Source: Psychrilyobacter sp. | GTDB taxonomy: Bacteria; Fusobacteriota; Fusobacteriia; Fusobacteriales; Fusobacteriaceae | Length of the DNA stretch: 5,952 bases | NCBI GenBank assembly: GCA_030621995.1 | Contig: JAUXGP010000111.1 | Location: forward strand, 1 to 5,952 | Direction: 5' to 3' | Part shown: positions 1-5,952 of the stretch, in pieces | Position numbering within the stretch: the stretch's first letter is position 1 | How the letters are laid out: each line of letters begins with the position of its first letter | Position numbers and translations under genes: made by a program | Notes under the pieces: generated by a model | Databases searched by the model: none | Seen by the model: only the letters and a program-made list of their open reading frames with translations | What the model was told of the DNA's origin: nothing

Positions 1-547
1 CCTCAGTATATTTAAGGTCTAACATTGAAACTCCACCTACTACTCCTACACTGATAGCAGCTACATTTGAGATCAGAGGAGATTCTTCTAATTTACCATC
101 TGCAATTAATTTTTTTATAGCTATAGCTAAGGCTACATACCCGCCAGTTATAGATGCTGTTCTTGTCCCACCATCAGCTTGGATAACATCACAGTCAATG
201 GTAATGCTTCTTTCCCCTAATTTTTTCATGTCTAAACAAGCTCTCAAAGATCTTCCAATCAATCTTTGAATTTCCATTGTTCTTCCACCTAATTTACCCA
301 TTGAGGCTTCTCTTCTATTTCTATCTTCAGTGGCTCTAGGTAACATTGAATATTCTGCTGTAAGCCACCCTTTTCCTGTCTTTTTTAAAAATCTTGGAAC
401 ACTTTCACTTACAGATGCAGTACAAATTACCTTTGTATGCCCCATCTCTATCAATACCGATCCTTCAGCATGAATTGTAAATCCTGTTATTAATCTAACA
501 CTTCTTAAATCATCATTTTTTCTATTATCATCTCTTAAAATACTCAT
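1..547 (-). CDS. rph: Ribonuclease PH, N-terminal 182 residues (3' end outside window)
   Basis: RNase PH is a phosphate-dependent 3'-to-5' exoribonuclease that trims the 3' ends of tRNA precursors, releasing nucleoside diphosphates; it normally forms a hexameric ring in the cytoplasm. I translated this frame by hand: it is open from ATG at 547 to the window edge. Family blocks seen in order are [13 protein letters not shown] (residues 28-40), [14 protein letters not shown] (60-73), [17 protein letters not shown] (87-103) and [14 protein letters not shown] (123-136). The phosphate-binding residues known in the family correspond to R89 and G127-T128-R129, all present. The visible part ends in LDLKYTE, just before the acidic stretch that contributes to catalysis, so about 55-60 residues of a usual 240-residue protein lie outside. 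The ATG follows the msbA stop by 3 nt, and its ribosome-binding site lies inside msbA. From memory, some fusobacterial Rph proteins carry a C-terminal RdgB/Ham1 domain; that cannot be seen here. Confidence 0.96.
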   Translation of the reverse strand, partial: MSILRDDNRKNDDLRSVRLITGFTIHAEGSVLIEMGHTKVICTASVSESVPRFLKKTGKGWLTAEYSMLPRATEDRNRREASMGKLGGRTMEIQRLIGRSLRACLDMKKLGERSITIDCDVIQADGGTRTASITGGYVALAIAIKKLIADGKLEESPLISNVAAISVGVVGGVSMLDLKYTE

Positions 548-550
548 TAT

Positions 551-2317
551 TTATATTTTCTCCTCTTCTCCAAGTTGTGTTTCATACAGCTTTTTATAGA
601 TTCCCCCATGGGATAATAGTTCCTCATGACTTCCTGCCTCTGCTATCTTTCCCTTGTCCATAACTAAAATCTTATCTGCATTGACTATTGTAGATAATCT
701 ATGGGCTATTACAAAGGTTGTCCTTCCTACCATTAATTTTTCCAGGGCATCTTGAACCAGTCTTTCAGATTCTGTGTCCAGTGCAGATGTGGCTTCATCC
801 AAGATCATGATCTCTGGATTTTTCAGGAGTGCCCTTGCTATGGCTATCCTTTGTTTTTGCCCGCCAGACATCAATGTTCCCCGTTCTCCTACCTCTTGGT
901 CATATCCATTTTCAAACTCTATTATAAAGTTATGGGCATTGGCCATCTTAGCAGCATTTATCACATCTTCCCTGGTTACATCTTTGCCTGCACCGTAGAG
1001 GATATTGGAATAGATACTGCCGCTAAACAGGAAGGTCTCCTGGGGAACTATTCCTATATGATCACGGAGTTCCTTTATTTTAAGGTCTCTTATATCCATG
1101 CCGTCTATAGTTATAGAACCATCTTCAATCTCATAAAATCTAGGGATTAAGTTTACCAAGGTAGTTTTTCCGCTTCCGCTCCTGCCTACCAATGCTACGA
1201 TCTCCCCGGCATTTGCTTCGAAATTGATATTGTCTATGGCATAATCCAACTCTTTACCATATCTAAATTTTAAATCCTTAAATTTCACCTTGGGTGAAAG
1301 GTCTCCATAGTCTGCTGCACTGTCTTTCTCCACTACTTCTGGTACTTCCTCCAATAACTCCATCACTCTGTCAGCTGACGGCATGATAGACATCAATTCA
1401 CTGCCTCTTTTGATCACTTTTTTTAGCGGTTCAAACATAAGTCCCAGTGAAGTTAAGAATGAAACCAGATCTCCGGCTGTAAAGCTAGAATCAACGATAA
1501 CCTTATTTCCACCATAGAGGAGTACTCCCACTGTTAAAGTTGTAGTTACAATCTCATTTATAGGTGAAATCCTAGCCTCTATTTTCTTATTTCTATACTC
1601 AGTATTCAATACTTCCATATTTTTTTCTTCATATTTGCTAATCTCTTCTTCTTCCGTTGCAAATGCTTTAACAACTCTGATTCCGGATAGAGATTCCTGT
1701 ATAAGGGAGTTTAATTCTCCCCTCTGATCCTGTCTTTTCCTGGCAGTTTTCTTGATTTTTTTTAAGATTTTTTTTAAAATACTCATCATTGCCGGTAACA
1801 ATACCAAGGTCATCAAAGCTAATAACGTATCTATCCTAAACAATCCAATAAGAAGTACTGCTACAGTCAAGAATTCTGGCAAAATTTGAAATAACATAAA
1901 TCCAATCTTACCTAAGTTCCCTGCATCTCCGCTTATCCTTGCCATTATCTCCCCTTGAGGAGTTTTATCAAAATAAGAATGACTTAACCTATGGAGATGC
2001 CTGTAGATATCCTCTTGGATATCTTTAACCACTAACCTCGTAGTATAGGAAGAAAAAATCTCCTTATAATACATTGAAAAACCTTTTATAATAGTAGCCA
2101 CTACCAAACCGCCAGATACCAATAGAAGCCTGTTCATATCTTTTGCTATAAGTACATCATCCATCAACGATTTAGATAACCATGCCGGCAATGCCTTGGT
2201 CAGCGACACTATTAAAGATAGAAAAACTATAAGCATGAATCTATATTTATAGTGCATTCCATAATCAAACATCTTTTTTAAAGATGTTTTTTGAACTTTT
2301 AATTTCGTTTTTTTCAT
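551..2317 (-). CDS. msbA: Lipid A-core flippase, MsbA-type ABC exporter
   Basis: A 588-residue half-transporter with the ABCB/MsbA layout; it would act as a homodimer in the inner membrane. The membrane domain (about residues 20-320) has hydrophobic segments near 27-48, 62-84, 140-160, 163-181, 255-275 and 280-297. The ATPase domain follows: Walker A GRSGSGKTT (378-386), Q-loop Q426, signature MSGGQ (483-487, Met in place of the usual Leu), Walker B IMILDE (503-508) with catalytic E508, and H-loop H539. All catalytic residues are present and the length matches E. coli MsbA (582). Sequence alone cannot separate MsbA from other lipid or multidrug exporters of this fold; the assignment as lipid A flippase rests on its place 1 nt behind lpxB. 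The ATG at 2317 is chosen because AGAGGGA lies 7 nt upstream; M16 is a weaker alternative. The N-terminus is very basic (MKKTKLKVQK). Confidence 0.93.
   Translation of the reverse strand: MKKTKLKVQKTSLKKMFDYGMHYKYRFMLIVFLSLIVSLTKALPAWLSKSLMDDVLIAKDMNRLLLVSGGLVVATIIKGFSMYYKEIFSSYTTRLVVKDIQEDIYRHLHRLSHSYFDKTPQGEIMARISGDAGNLGKIGFMLFQILPEFLTVAVLLIGLFRIDTLLALMTLVLLPAMMSILKKILKKIKKTARKRQDQRGELNSLIQESLSGIRVVKAFATEEEEISKYEEKNMEVLNTEYRNKKIEARISPINEIVTTTLTVGVLLYGGNKVIVDSSFTAGDLVSFLTSLGLMFEPLKKVIKRGSELMSIMPSADRVMELLEEVPEVVEKDSAADYGDLSPKVKFKDLKFRYGKELDYAIDNINFEANAGEIVALVGRSGSGKTTLVNLIPRFYEIEDGSITIDGMDIRDLKIKELRDHIGIVPQETFLFSGSIYSNILYGAGKDVTREDVINAAKMANAHNFIIEFENGYDQEVGERGTLMSGGQKQRIAIARALLKNPEIMILDEATSALDTESERLVQDALEKLMVGRTTFVIAHRLSTIVNADKILVMDKGKIAEAGSHEELLSHGGIYKKLYETQLGEEEKI
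560..564 (-). promoter_or_regulatory. rph ribosome-binding site
   Basis: The coding strand reads AGGAG followed by 12 nt to the rph ATG, a slightly long gap. It lies within the last msbA codons (E-E-K-I-stop), so rph is probably translated with or right after msbA. It supports ATG 547 as the rph start. Confidence 0.65.
2267..2289 (-). repeat. Perfect 10-bp inverted repeat in msbA codons 10-18
   Basis: AAACATCTTT (2267-2276) and AAAGATGTTT (2280-2289) are exact reverse complements separated by a 3-nt loop. In the mRNA this is a hairpin starting about 28 nt after the msbA start codon, covering the codons for residues K10 to F17 and reaching the start of D18. It is AT-rich, so only moderately stable. 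It may simply reflect Lys- and Phe-rich coding, or may slow translation or mark an RNase site; the sequence cannot tell. Confidence 0.6.
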
Positions 2318-2318
2318 A

Positions 2319-3389
2319 TTATTTCCCTCTCAAAAAGAATTTAGCATACTTTTCCATTATATTTTCCCCGCCTAATTTTTCTATTATTTCCCCTATCTGC
2401 TCCTCAAAATAGTCTTTGTTATCCTCTATATTTTGTACTGCTTCTAAGATCTTATCTCTATTACAGTCCCCCTGTAATAGTTCCCTATAGACTTCCCTGT
2501 CCAAAGCCAAGTTAGGCAGAGATACATATTTTAATTTTAATATATATTTCCCTATAAGCCCGCTTAACCTGTCGATCTTATAGACCACAACCCCCGGCAA
2601 TCCCAAAAGTGCCAGCTCCAATATTACTGTTCCTGAGGCTGCTATGGCATATTTAGACTGCTCTGCTACATCTCGAAGAGACAGATTATCTATAATCTCT
2701 AAATTTTTATATCTGCTTATATCCAGATCTACCCATTTTAAGTGTTCCCTGCTGGCTAATTTTAATATAAAACTCTCATTGTTACGTTTTTCTACAACTT
2801 CTAACATAATGGGCAGAAGGTTCTGTACCTCTTTTTTCCTGCTGCCGGGAAGGAGGAGGATCTTGTCTCCCCTGCGATCTATTCGTTTATAGATATCCAA
2901 GAATGGATTTCCATAATAGACTACATCTATTCCATGTTTTTTATAAAAATCCACTTCCCATGGAAATATAACCACCATATGATCCACATTTTTTAATTTT
3001 TTAACACGTTTTTCTCCCCAAACCCAAACTTTAGGCGGTATATAATAGTATATCTCAATACCGTCTATATGTTTTTGGAGAAGCTCCATAAATTTTAAGT
3101 TGAATCCTCCATAATCTACTAAGATTACTTTTTTTATTTCTTCTTTTTTTATAAACTCTATATATTCATATATCTTATTTTTTAAAAATTTATATTTTTT
3201 TAAGGCTTCCCAAAAGCCCATCACAGCTAATTCATCTATATCCTGTATAACAGTAACACCAGCTTCCTTGGAATGTTTACCTGCTACTCCAAAAAAACTG
3301 GCATTGTTGTCAATTTTATTCATTGCATTTACAAGATATGATAGGTGAAGATCCCCTGAGATCTCACCTGTGGAAACAAAATACTTCAT
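2319..3389 (-). CDS. lpxB: Lipid A disaccharide synthase (GT19)
   Basis: LpxB condenses UDP-2,3-diacylglucosamine with lipid X, releasing UDP and making the beta-1,6-linked tetra-acyl disaccharide 1-phosphate; it is a peripheral protein on the inner face of the inner membrane. The 356 residues (E. coli 382) carry the GT19 blocks in order: GEISGDLH (8-15), VDYGGFN (91-97), YYIPPKVWVW (115-124), LPGSRKKEV (180-188), AASGTVILEL (250-259) and LPNLALDREV (291-300). Two blocks differ from the common form: DYGGFN replaces the usual DxPxFN, and IPPKVWVW replaces SPSVWAW. D92, matching the conserved aspartate, is kept. I associate these variants with Fusobacteriota, from memory only. The start ATG has AGGAGGG 5 nt upstream, directly after the lpxI stop. 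The final codons (R-G-K-stop) double as the msbA ribosome-binding site, which suggests coupled translation of the two genes. Confidence 0.96.
   Translation of the reverse strand: MKYFVSTGEISGDLHLSYLVNAMNKIDNNASFFGVAGKHSKEAGVTVIQDIDELAVMGFWEALKKYKFLKNKIYEYIEFIKKEEIKKVILVDYGGFNLKFMELLQKHIDGIEIYYYIPPKVWVWGEKRVKKLKNVDHMVVIFPWEVDFYKKHGIDVVYYGNPFLDIYKRIDRRGDKILLLPGSRKKEVQNLLPIMLEVVEKRNNESFILKLASREHLKWVDLDISRYKNLEIIDNLSLRDVAEQSKYAIAASGTVILELALLGLPGVVVYKIDRLSGLIGKYILKLKYVSLPNLALDREVYRELLQGDCNRDKILEAVQNIEDNKDYFEEQIGEIIEKLGGENIMEKYAKFFLRGK
2324..2330 (-). promoter_or_regulatory. msbA ribosome-binding site inside lpxB
   Basis: AGAGGGA on the coding strand, with GGG 7 nt before ATG 2317, overlaps the last codons of lpxB. 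It decides the msbA start in favour of M1 over M16. Confidence 0.8.
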
Positions 3390-3394
3390 ACTGT

Positions 3395-3401
3395 CCCTCC
3401 T
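3395..3401 (-). promoter_or_regulatory. lpxB ribosome-binding site
   Basis: AGGAGGG, close to a full anti-Shine-Dalgarno match, lies 5 nt before the lpxB ATG and begins directly after the lpxI stop TAG. It is one of the two strongest sites in the window. Confidence 0.88.
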
Positions 3402-4205
3402 CTATACCCTTACTCCTACAATGAAAATATTATTCTCATCTGCTAATTTTATACACTCTTCTCTGTCTAAAAATAACATTCTGTCAGCCTCTGCAACTAT
3501 GCCCTTCCCGCCGATAGATATTATTTTTTTTATGGTATCCAGACCTATTGCAGGAACATCTACCCTCATATCCTGCTGGGGTCTGGACATCTTCACCAAG
3601 ATACAGTCACTGCCTGCATATTCATAGGCCCTTTCAATAGTCTTATCGGTTCCTTCTATCCCTTCCAGGGTAACGATTGAGCCATCTTTACAGACTACAC
3701 TCTGACCTGCATCTATACTAGACAGAGCTCTTGCCCCCTCTATACCTATTTTTATAGTTTTATTTTCATCACTGTTAGGTATAGTTTTGGTATATACTTT
3801 TTCAGAAAACATCATATCCTTCATAAGATGATTTTGAGGCAGTACCTTTATACCATTTAATCTAAATAGAGAGATCACGCCAAATAATAAAGTTTCATCT
3901 TTTTTATCCGGCATCTTCTTTAGGAGTTCCTCTCCTACTTCATCTAATTTCAGGTCACCAAAGAGTAAGTTTTTTTCAACCTTCCCCAGCATAACCATCT
4001 TCCCGATATTATTAGTCAATAGATATAGAAGGATTTTTTTCATCTCCCCTATATTCATCTCAACATAATTAGGATGAGATTTGATCTCTTCAGACACGGT
4101 ATCAAACAATCCTATTGGATACGGATCTATCCCGTACTCCTTAGCAGATTCTAAAAATTTTACCGGAAGGTCTCCATTTCCTACAATAACAGCTATCTTA
4201 TCCAT
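3402..4205 (-). CDS. lpxI: UDP-2,3-diacylglucosamine pyrophosphatase, LpxI type
   Basis: LpxI hydrolyses UDP-2,3-diacylglucosamine to lipid X and UMP, the fourth step of lipid A synthesis. It is unrelated in sequence to LpxH, the enzyme used by E. coli. The 267 residues match the former DUF1009 family: N-terminal KIAVIVGNGDLPV (3-15), a middle IGKMVMLGKVEK block (67-78), then the C-terminal catalytic domain with GQSVVCKDG (167-175), EGIEGTD (181-187) and RPQQDMRVDVPAIG (208-221). D216 is probably the counterpart of the aspartate shown to be essential in Caulobacter LpxI (D225), though D212 is close by and I have not aligned them. The gene sits between lpxA and lpxB, where this activity is needed. 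Its ATG shares one base with the lpxA stop (TAATG), and AGGGGGA lies 10 nt upstream inside lpxA. No lpxH is seen in the window. Confidence 0.93.
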   Translation of the reverse strand: MDKIAVIVGNGDLPVKFLESAKEYGIDPYPIGLFDTVSEEIKSHPNYVEMNIGEMKKILLYLLTNNIGKMVMLGKVEKNLLFGDLKLDEVGEELLKKMPDKKDETLLFGVISLFRLNGIKVLPQNHLMKDMMFSEKVYTKTIPNSDENKTIKIGIEGARALSSIDAGQSVVCKDGSIVTLEGIEGTDKTIERAYEYAGSDCILVKMSRPQQDMRVDVPAIGLDTIKKIISIGGKGIVAEADRMLFLDREECIKLADENNIFIVGVRV

Positions 4206-4978
4206 TATTTGATGATCCCCCTACTACTATTTTTAATAAAATCTATAAAGTTTTTTACACACTGATTATCACCATATAATTCTTCCGCCTCTGCTATGGC
4301 TTCCTTCAATAACATCTTAGATCTAAATATCAATCTGTATACTTTTTTTAACACAGATAGATCTTCCTTGGAAAAGCCTCTTCTGGAAAGACCTATACTG
4401 TTCAATCCACGAGCTACTGCACGAGACCCTTCAGCCAAAATATACGGCGGTACATCTTGAACTATCAAGGAACCTCCTCCAGTCATACTGTGGGCTCCTA
4501 TATTACAAAATTGATGTACCGGTGTCAATCCGCCTATAATTGCAAAATCTCCTACAGTTACATGTCCTGCCAAGGTTACATTGTTAGCCAAAATACAGTT
4601 ATCTCCAATGATAACATCGTGGGCCACATGTACGTATACCATCAGCAGGTTGTTGTTCCCTACTACCGTTTCCCATTTGTCATCTGTTCCCCTGTGGATA
4701 GTTACAAATTCCCTTATCTTGTTATTGTCGCCTATTATAGTCTTAGTAGGCTCCCCCTTATATTTAAGGTCCTGTGACTCCTTCCCTATGGAGGCATAGG
4801 AGTATATCTTGTTATTTTTACCTATTATGGTAATCCCATCTATTACAACATGAGATTCAATTATGGTATTGTCTCCTATTACTACTTCGCTGCCAATGAT
4901 GGTATAGGGACCGACTTTTACACCCTTACCAAGTACAGCTCCATCCTCAATGATTGCGGTTTTATGTATGTCCATCAT
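4205..4978 (-). CDS. lpxA: UDP-N-acetylglucosamine O-acyltransferase
   Basis: LpxA moves a (R)-3-hydroxyacyl chain from acyl carrier protein to the 3-OH of UDP-GlcNAc, the first step of lipid A synthesis; it is a cytoplasmic homotrimer. The 257 residues begin with about ten turns of hexapeptide repeats forming a left-handed beta-helix (roughly 5-185, for example AVLGKG, VVIGDN, TIIGKN, VIIGDN), followed by a helical C-terminal domain. The catalytic base is H120 in HVAHD (E. coli H125); H117, H139 and H155 match E. coli H122, H144 and H160. G168 falls where E. coli has G173, the acyl-chain ruler, which fits a long chain of about C14 rather than C10. Two ATGs stand in tandem (4978 and 4975), 6 and 9 nt behind a strong AGGGAGGA; either could be used. 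Start is 11 nt after fabZ; the stop overlaps lpxI. Confidence 0.97.
   Translation of the reverse strand: MMDIHKTAIIEDGAVLGKGVKVGPYTIIGSEVVIGDNTIIESHVVIDGITIIGKNNKIYSYASIGKESQDLKYKGEPTKTIIGDNNKIREFVTIHRGTDDKWETVVGNNNLLMVYVHVAHDVIIGDNCILANNVTLAGHVTVGDFAIIGGLTPVHQFCNIGAHSMTGGGSLIVQDVPPYILAEGSRAVARGLNSIGLSRRGFSKEDLSVLKKVYRLIFRSKMLLKEAIAEAEELYGDNQCVKNFIDFIKNSSRGIIK
4216..4222 (-). promoter_or_regulatory. lpxI ribosome-binding site inside lpxA
   Basis: AGGGGGA 10 nt before the lpxI ATG, within the lpxA codons for the final GIIK. It is weaker than the sites of lpxA and lpxB; together with the TAATG overlap it suggests that lpxI depends partly on ribosomes finishing lpxA. Confidence 0.6.
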
Positions 4979-4983
4979 GAAAT

Positions 4984-4991
4984 TCCTCCCT
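4984..4991 (-). promoter_or_regulatory. lpxA ribosome-binding site overlapping fabZ stop
   Basis: AGGGAGGA shares bases with the fabZ stop codon TAG (4990-4992) and sits 6 and 9 nt before the two tandem ATGs at 4978 and 4975. Both spacings are workable, so the site does not decide between the two starts. Confidence 0.88.
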
Positions 4992-5409
4992 ATTTTTTCA
5001 TAATAGCAAACATTAGTTCTGCTGTAGCTACTATCTCACCATCTACTTTTGCTACTCCTCTACCCTTTACTATAGATCTTCTGGCTTTTATAACTTCCAC
5101 TTCATACACCAATCTATCTCCAGGTACTACTGGTTTTTTGAACTTTGCACTTTCAATTGAGGCAAAAAGAGGTGTAATAGGTTCTGCATCCGCATTCACT
5201 AATAATCCAAGTGCCTGAGCCATTCCTTCTACTATTAATACACCTGGCATAATTGGATGCCCAGGAAAATGTCCATTGAAAAATTCTTCATTTATACTTA
5301 CATTTTTATAGGCTTCCAAAGTAGTTTCTCCAATTTTCGTAACTCTGTCCACCAATAAAAACGGGTATCTGTGTGGTATTCTCTTTTTTATCTCAGCTAT
5401 ATTCATCAT
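4990..5409 (-). CDS. fabZ: 3-hydroxyacyl-ACP dehydratase FabZ
   Basis: FabZ removes water from (R)-3-hydroxyacyl-ACP to give trans-2-enoyl-ACP in fatty acid elongation; it is a cytoplasmic hot-dog-fold enzyme. The 139 residues, typical of the family, show [13 protein letters not shown] (11-23), [14 protein letters not shown] (45-58) and VEGMAQALG (60-68). The catalytic pair is H47 and E61, with the family spacing of 14. The glutamate within the GVLxVEG context favours FabZ over FabA. It lies between lpxC and lpxA, a common arrangement thought to help balance phospholipid and lipid A synthesis, because LpxA draws on the same 3-hydroxyacyl-ACP. It is a separate protein here, unlike the LpxC-FabZ fusion of Bacteroidetes. 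Tandem ATGs at 5409 and 5406 give an MMN start; AGGAG lies 10 nt before the first. The stop is TAG and is part of the lpxA ribosome-binding site. Confidence 0.97.
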   Translation of the reverse strand: MMNIAEIKKRIPHRYPFLLVDRVTKIGETTLEAYKNVSINEEFFNGHFPGHPIMPGVLIVEGMAQALGLLVNADAEPITPLFASIESAKFKKPVVPGDRLVYEVEVIKARRSIVKGRGVAKVDGEIVATAELMFAIMKK

Positions 5410-5419
5410 TTTTTCATCA

Positions 5420-5424
5420 CTCCT
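5420..5424 (-). promoter_or_regulatory. fabZ ribosome-binding site
   Basis: AGGAG lies 10 nt before ATG 5409 in the short lpxC-fabZ gap. An out-of-frame ATG at 5417 is only 2 nt from it, too close to be used. The site favours the first of the two tandem fabZ ATGs. Confidence 0.75.
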
Positions 5425-5425
5425 G

Positions 5426-5952
5426 TTATTTAGTTAATAATTTTGCAAATTCTATATCCAGTGCATGTCCTGCTTTTATGGCAATTATATGACCTTTTAT
5501 AGGTCTGTTCATTACCTTCAGATCTCCGATTATATCCAAAATTTTATGCCTTACAAATTCATCTTCAAACCTGAGACCGCTTGGATTATCTACACCATTT
5601 TTATTTATTACTATGGCATTTTCTAGCGTCCCGCCTAAAGCCAGGTTATTTTTTCTCAGATATTCCACCTCATAGTCAAATCCAAATGTTCTGGCTGGGG
5701 CTATCTCCTCCAAATAATTTTCTTTATTGAGATCTATTTCCAGCATCTGTGTCTTTAAGAATGTATGGTTAAATTTTATGGTATAAGTTATCTTAAATCC
5801 ATCATATGGCAGGGCTACAATATGCTTATCGCCTTTAGTCAGGTATACCGGCTCGGTTATTATTAACTCCTCTATCTCAGAGTCCAAATCAAAAGTCCCT
5901 GTATCCCTTATTAGTTCACCAAATATTCTGGCACTTCCATCTCCAATGGGCA
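5426..5952 (-). CDS. lpxC: UDP-3-O-acyl-N-acetylglucosamine deacetylase, C-terminal 174 residues (5' end outside window)
   Basis: LpxC is the zinc deacetylase that commits UDP-3-O-acyl-GlcNAc to lipid A. The frame is open from the window edge: its first full codons read [10 protein letters not shown], the family DGS block. A TTG at 5887 is only an internal leucine, not a start. Numbering the visible residues from 1, I see APARTFGF (84-91), [12 protein letters not shown] (103-114), [11 protein letters not shown] (134-144) and KAGHALD (159-165). H135 and D139 correspond to the E. coli zinc ligands H238 and D242, and H162 to catalytic H265; the offset of 103 is constant from the ARTFGF block onward. 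About 100 N-terminal residues, including the first zinc histidine, are missing. The protein stops at KLLTK, near E. coli residue 277, so the roughly 30-residue tail that targets E. coli LpxC (305 residues) to FtsH is absent. The stop lies 16 nt before fabZ. Confidence 0.96.
   Translation of the reverse strand, partial: PIGDGSARIFGELIRDTGTFDLDSEIEELIITEPVYLTKGDKHIVALPYDGFKITYTIKFNHTFLKTQMLEIDLNKENYLEEIAPARTFGFDYEVEYLRKNNLALGGTLENAIVINKNGVDNPSGLRFEDEFVRHKILDIIGDLKVMNRPIKGHIIAIKAGHALDIEFAKLLTK

Larger units (their letters stand above)
1..5952 (-). other. Lipid A biosynthesis operon segment lpxC-fabZ-lpxA-lpxI-lpxB-msbA-rph
   Basis: Seven co-directional genes with gaps of 16, 11, -1, 12, 1 and 3 nt, most with ribosome-binding sites embedded in the preceding gene. 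I found no promoter-like or terminator-like sequence in any junction, so co-transcription is the simplest reading. Both the promoter and the end of the operon are outside the window. Confidence 0.88.

Noticed and set aside
752..1150. Plus-strand open frames opposite msbA (also 774-998)
   Set aside because: They lie antisense to the conserved ATPase domain, have no recognisable family, and have low-complexity Cys/Tyr/Ser-rich translations typical of shadow frames.
2267..2292. Rho-independent terminator on the plus strand (stem followed by T6)
   Set aside because: There is no plus-strand gene to terminate, the stem is AT-rich, and the T run is explained by lysine codons of msbA on the minus strand.
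2644..2892. Plus-strand open frames opposite lpxB and lpxI (also 3370-3627)
   Set aside because: These are antisense shadows of well-conserved genes with no family resemblance and no supporting context.
4457..5218. Plus-strand open frames opposite lpxA and fabZ (4457-4777, 4581-4799, 4850-5218)
   Set aside because: Each overlaps catalytic-domain coding sequence of lpxA or fabZ on the other strand; the translations resemble no known protein.
5415..5417. Upstream ATG before fabZ
   Set aside because: It is out of frame with fabZ, meets a stop within a few codons, and is only 2 nt from the ribosome-binding site.
5885..5887. TTG as a possible start of a short 153-residue lpxC product
   Set aside because: The frame stays open upstream with conserved LpxC sequence ([10 protein letters not shown]), so this codon is an internal leucine of a gene cut by the window edge.
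1..5952. Mobile element, defence system, CRISPR array, riboswitch or tRNA
   Set aside because: No such signature was seen by eye; essentially all the sequence is accounted for by seven conserved housekeeping genes.

Overview
The window is a single, tightly packed minus-strand gene run with no gene on the plus strand. Reading from high to low coordinates, the order is lpxC (5' end cut off by the window), fabZ, lpxA, lpxI, lpxB, msbA and rph (3' end cut off by the window). The gaps are 16, 11, -1 (overlap), 12, 1 and 3 nt. No internal gap is large enough for a conventional promoter or terminator, so the window looks like the middle of one operon, with its promoter and terminator outside. No stretch over 300 bases lacks a gene.

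Working together: LpxA acylates UDP-GlcNAc with a 3-hydroxyacyl-ACP and LpxC deacetylates the product, which commits it to lipid A. After N-acylation by LpxD (not in the window), LpxI removes UMP to give 2,3-diacylglucosamine 1-phosphate (lipid X). LpxB joins lipid X to a second UDP-diacylglucosamine to make the tetra-acyl disaccharide. MsbA flips the finished lipid A-core across the inner membrane. FabZ uses the same pool of (R)-3-hydroxyacyl-ACP for membrane fatty acids, so it competes with LpxA. RNase PH, a tRNA 3'-end trimming enzyme, is appended to the tail and is not a lipid gene. LpxD, LpxK and WaaA are needed for the pathway but are absent here.

Organism: a low-GC, LPS-making (diderm) bacterium with AGA/ATA/TTA-rich codon use and strong Shine-Dalgarno sites. 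LpxI in place of LpxH, together with the unusual LpxB motifs (DYGGFN, YYIPPKVWVW), most resembles Fusobacteriota, perhaps an Ilyobacter/Propionigenium/Psychrilyobacter-type genus. This is inference from memory of those families. Diderm Firmicutes (Negativicutes, Halanaerobiales) also carry lpxI-type lipid A clusters and cannot be excluded.

I see no mobile element, CRISPR array, RNA gene or previously undescribed system. The region is an ordinary, well-conserved housekeeping operon. The points of interest are small: a perfect hairpin at the 5' end of msbA, atypical LpxB motifs, a short LpxC C-terminus, and the coupling of rph to the lipid A genes.
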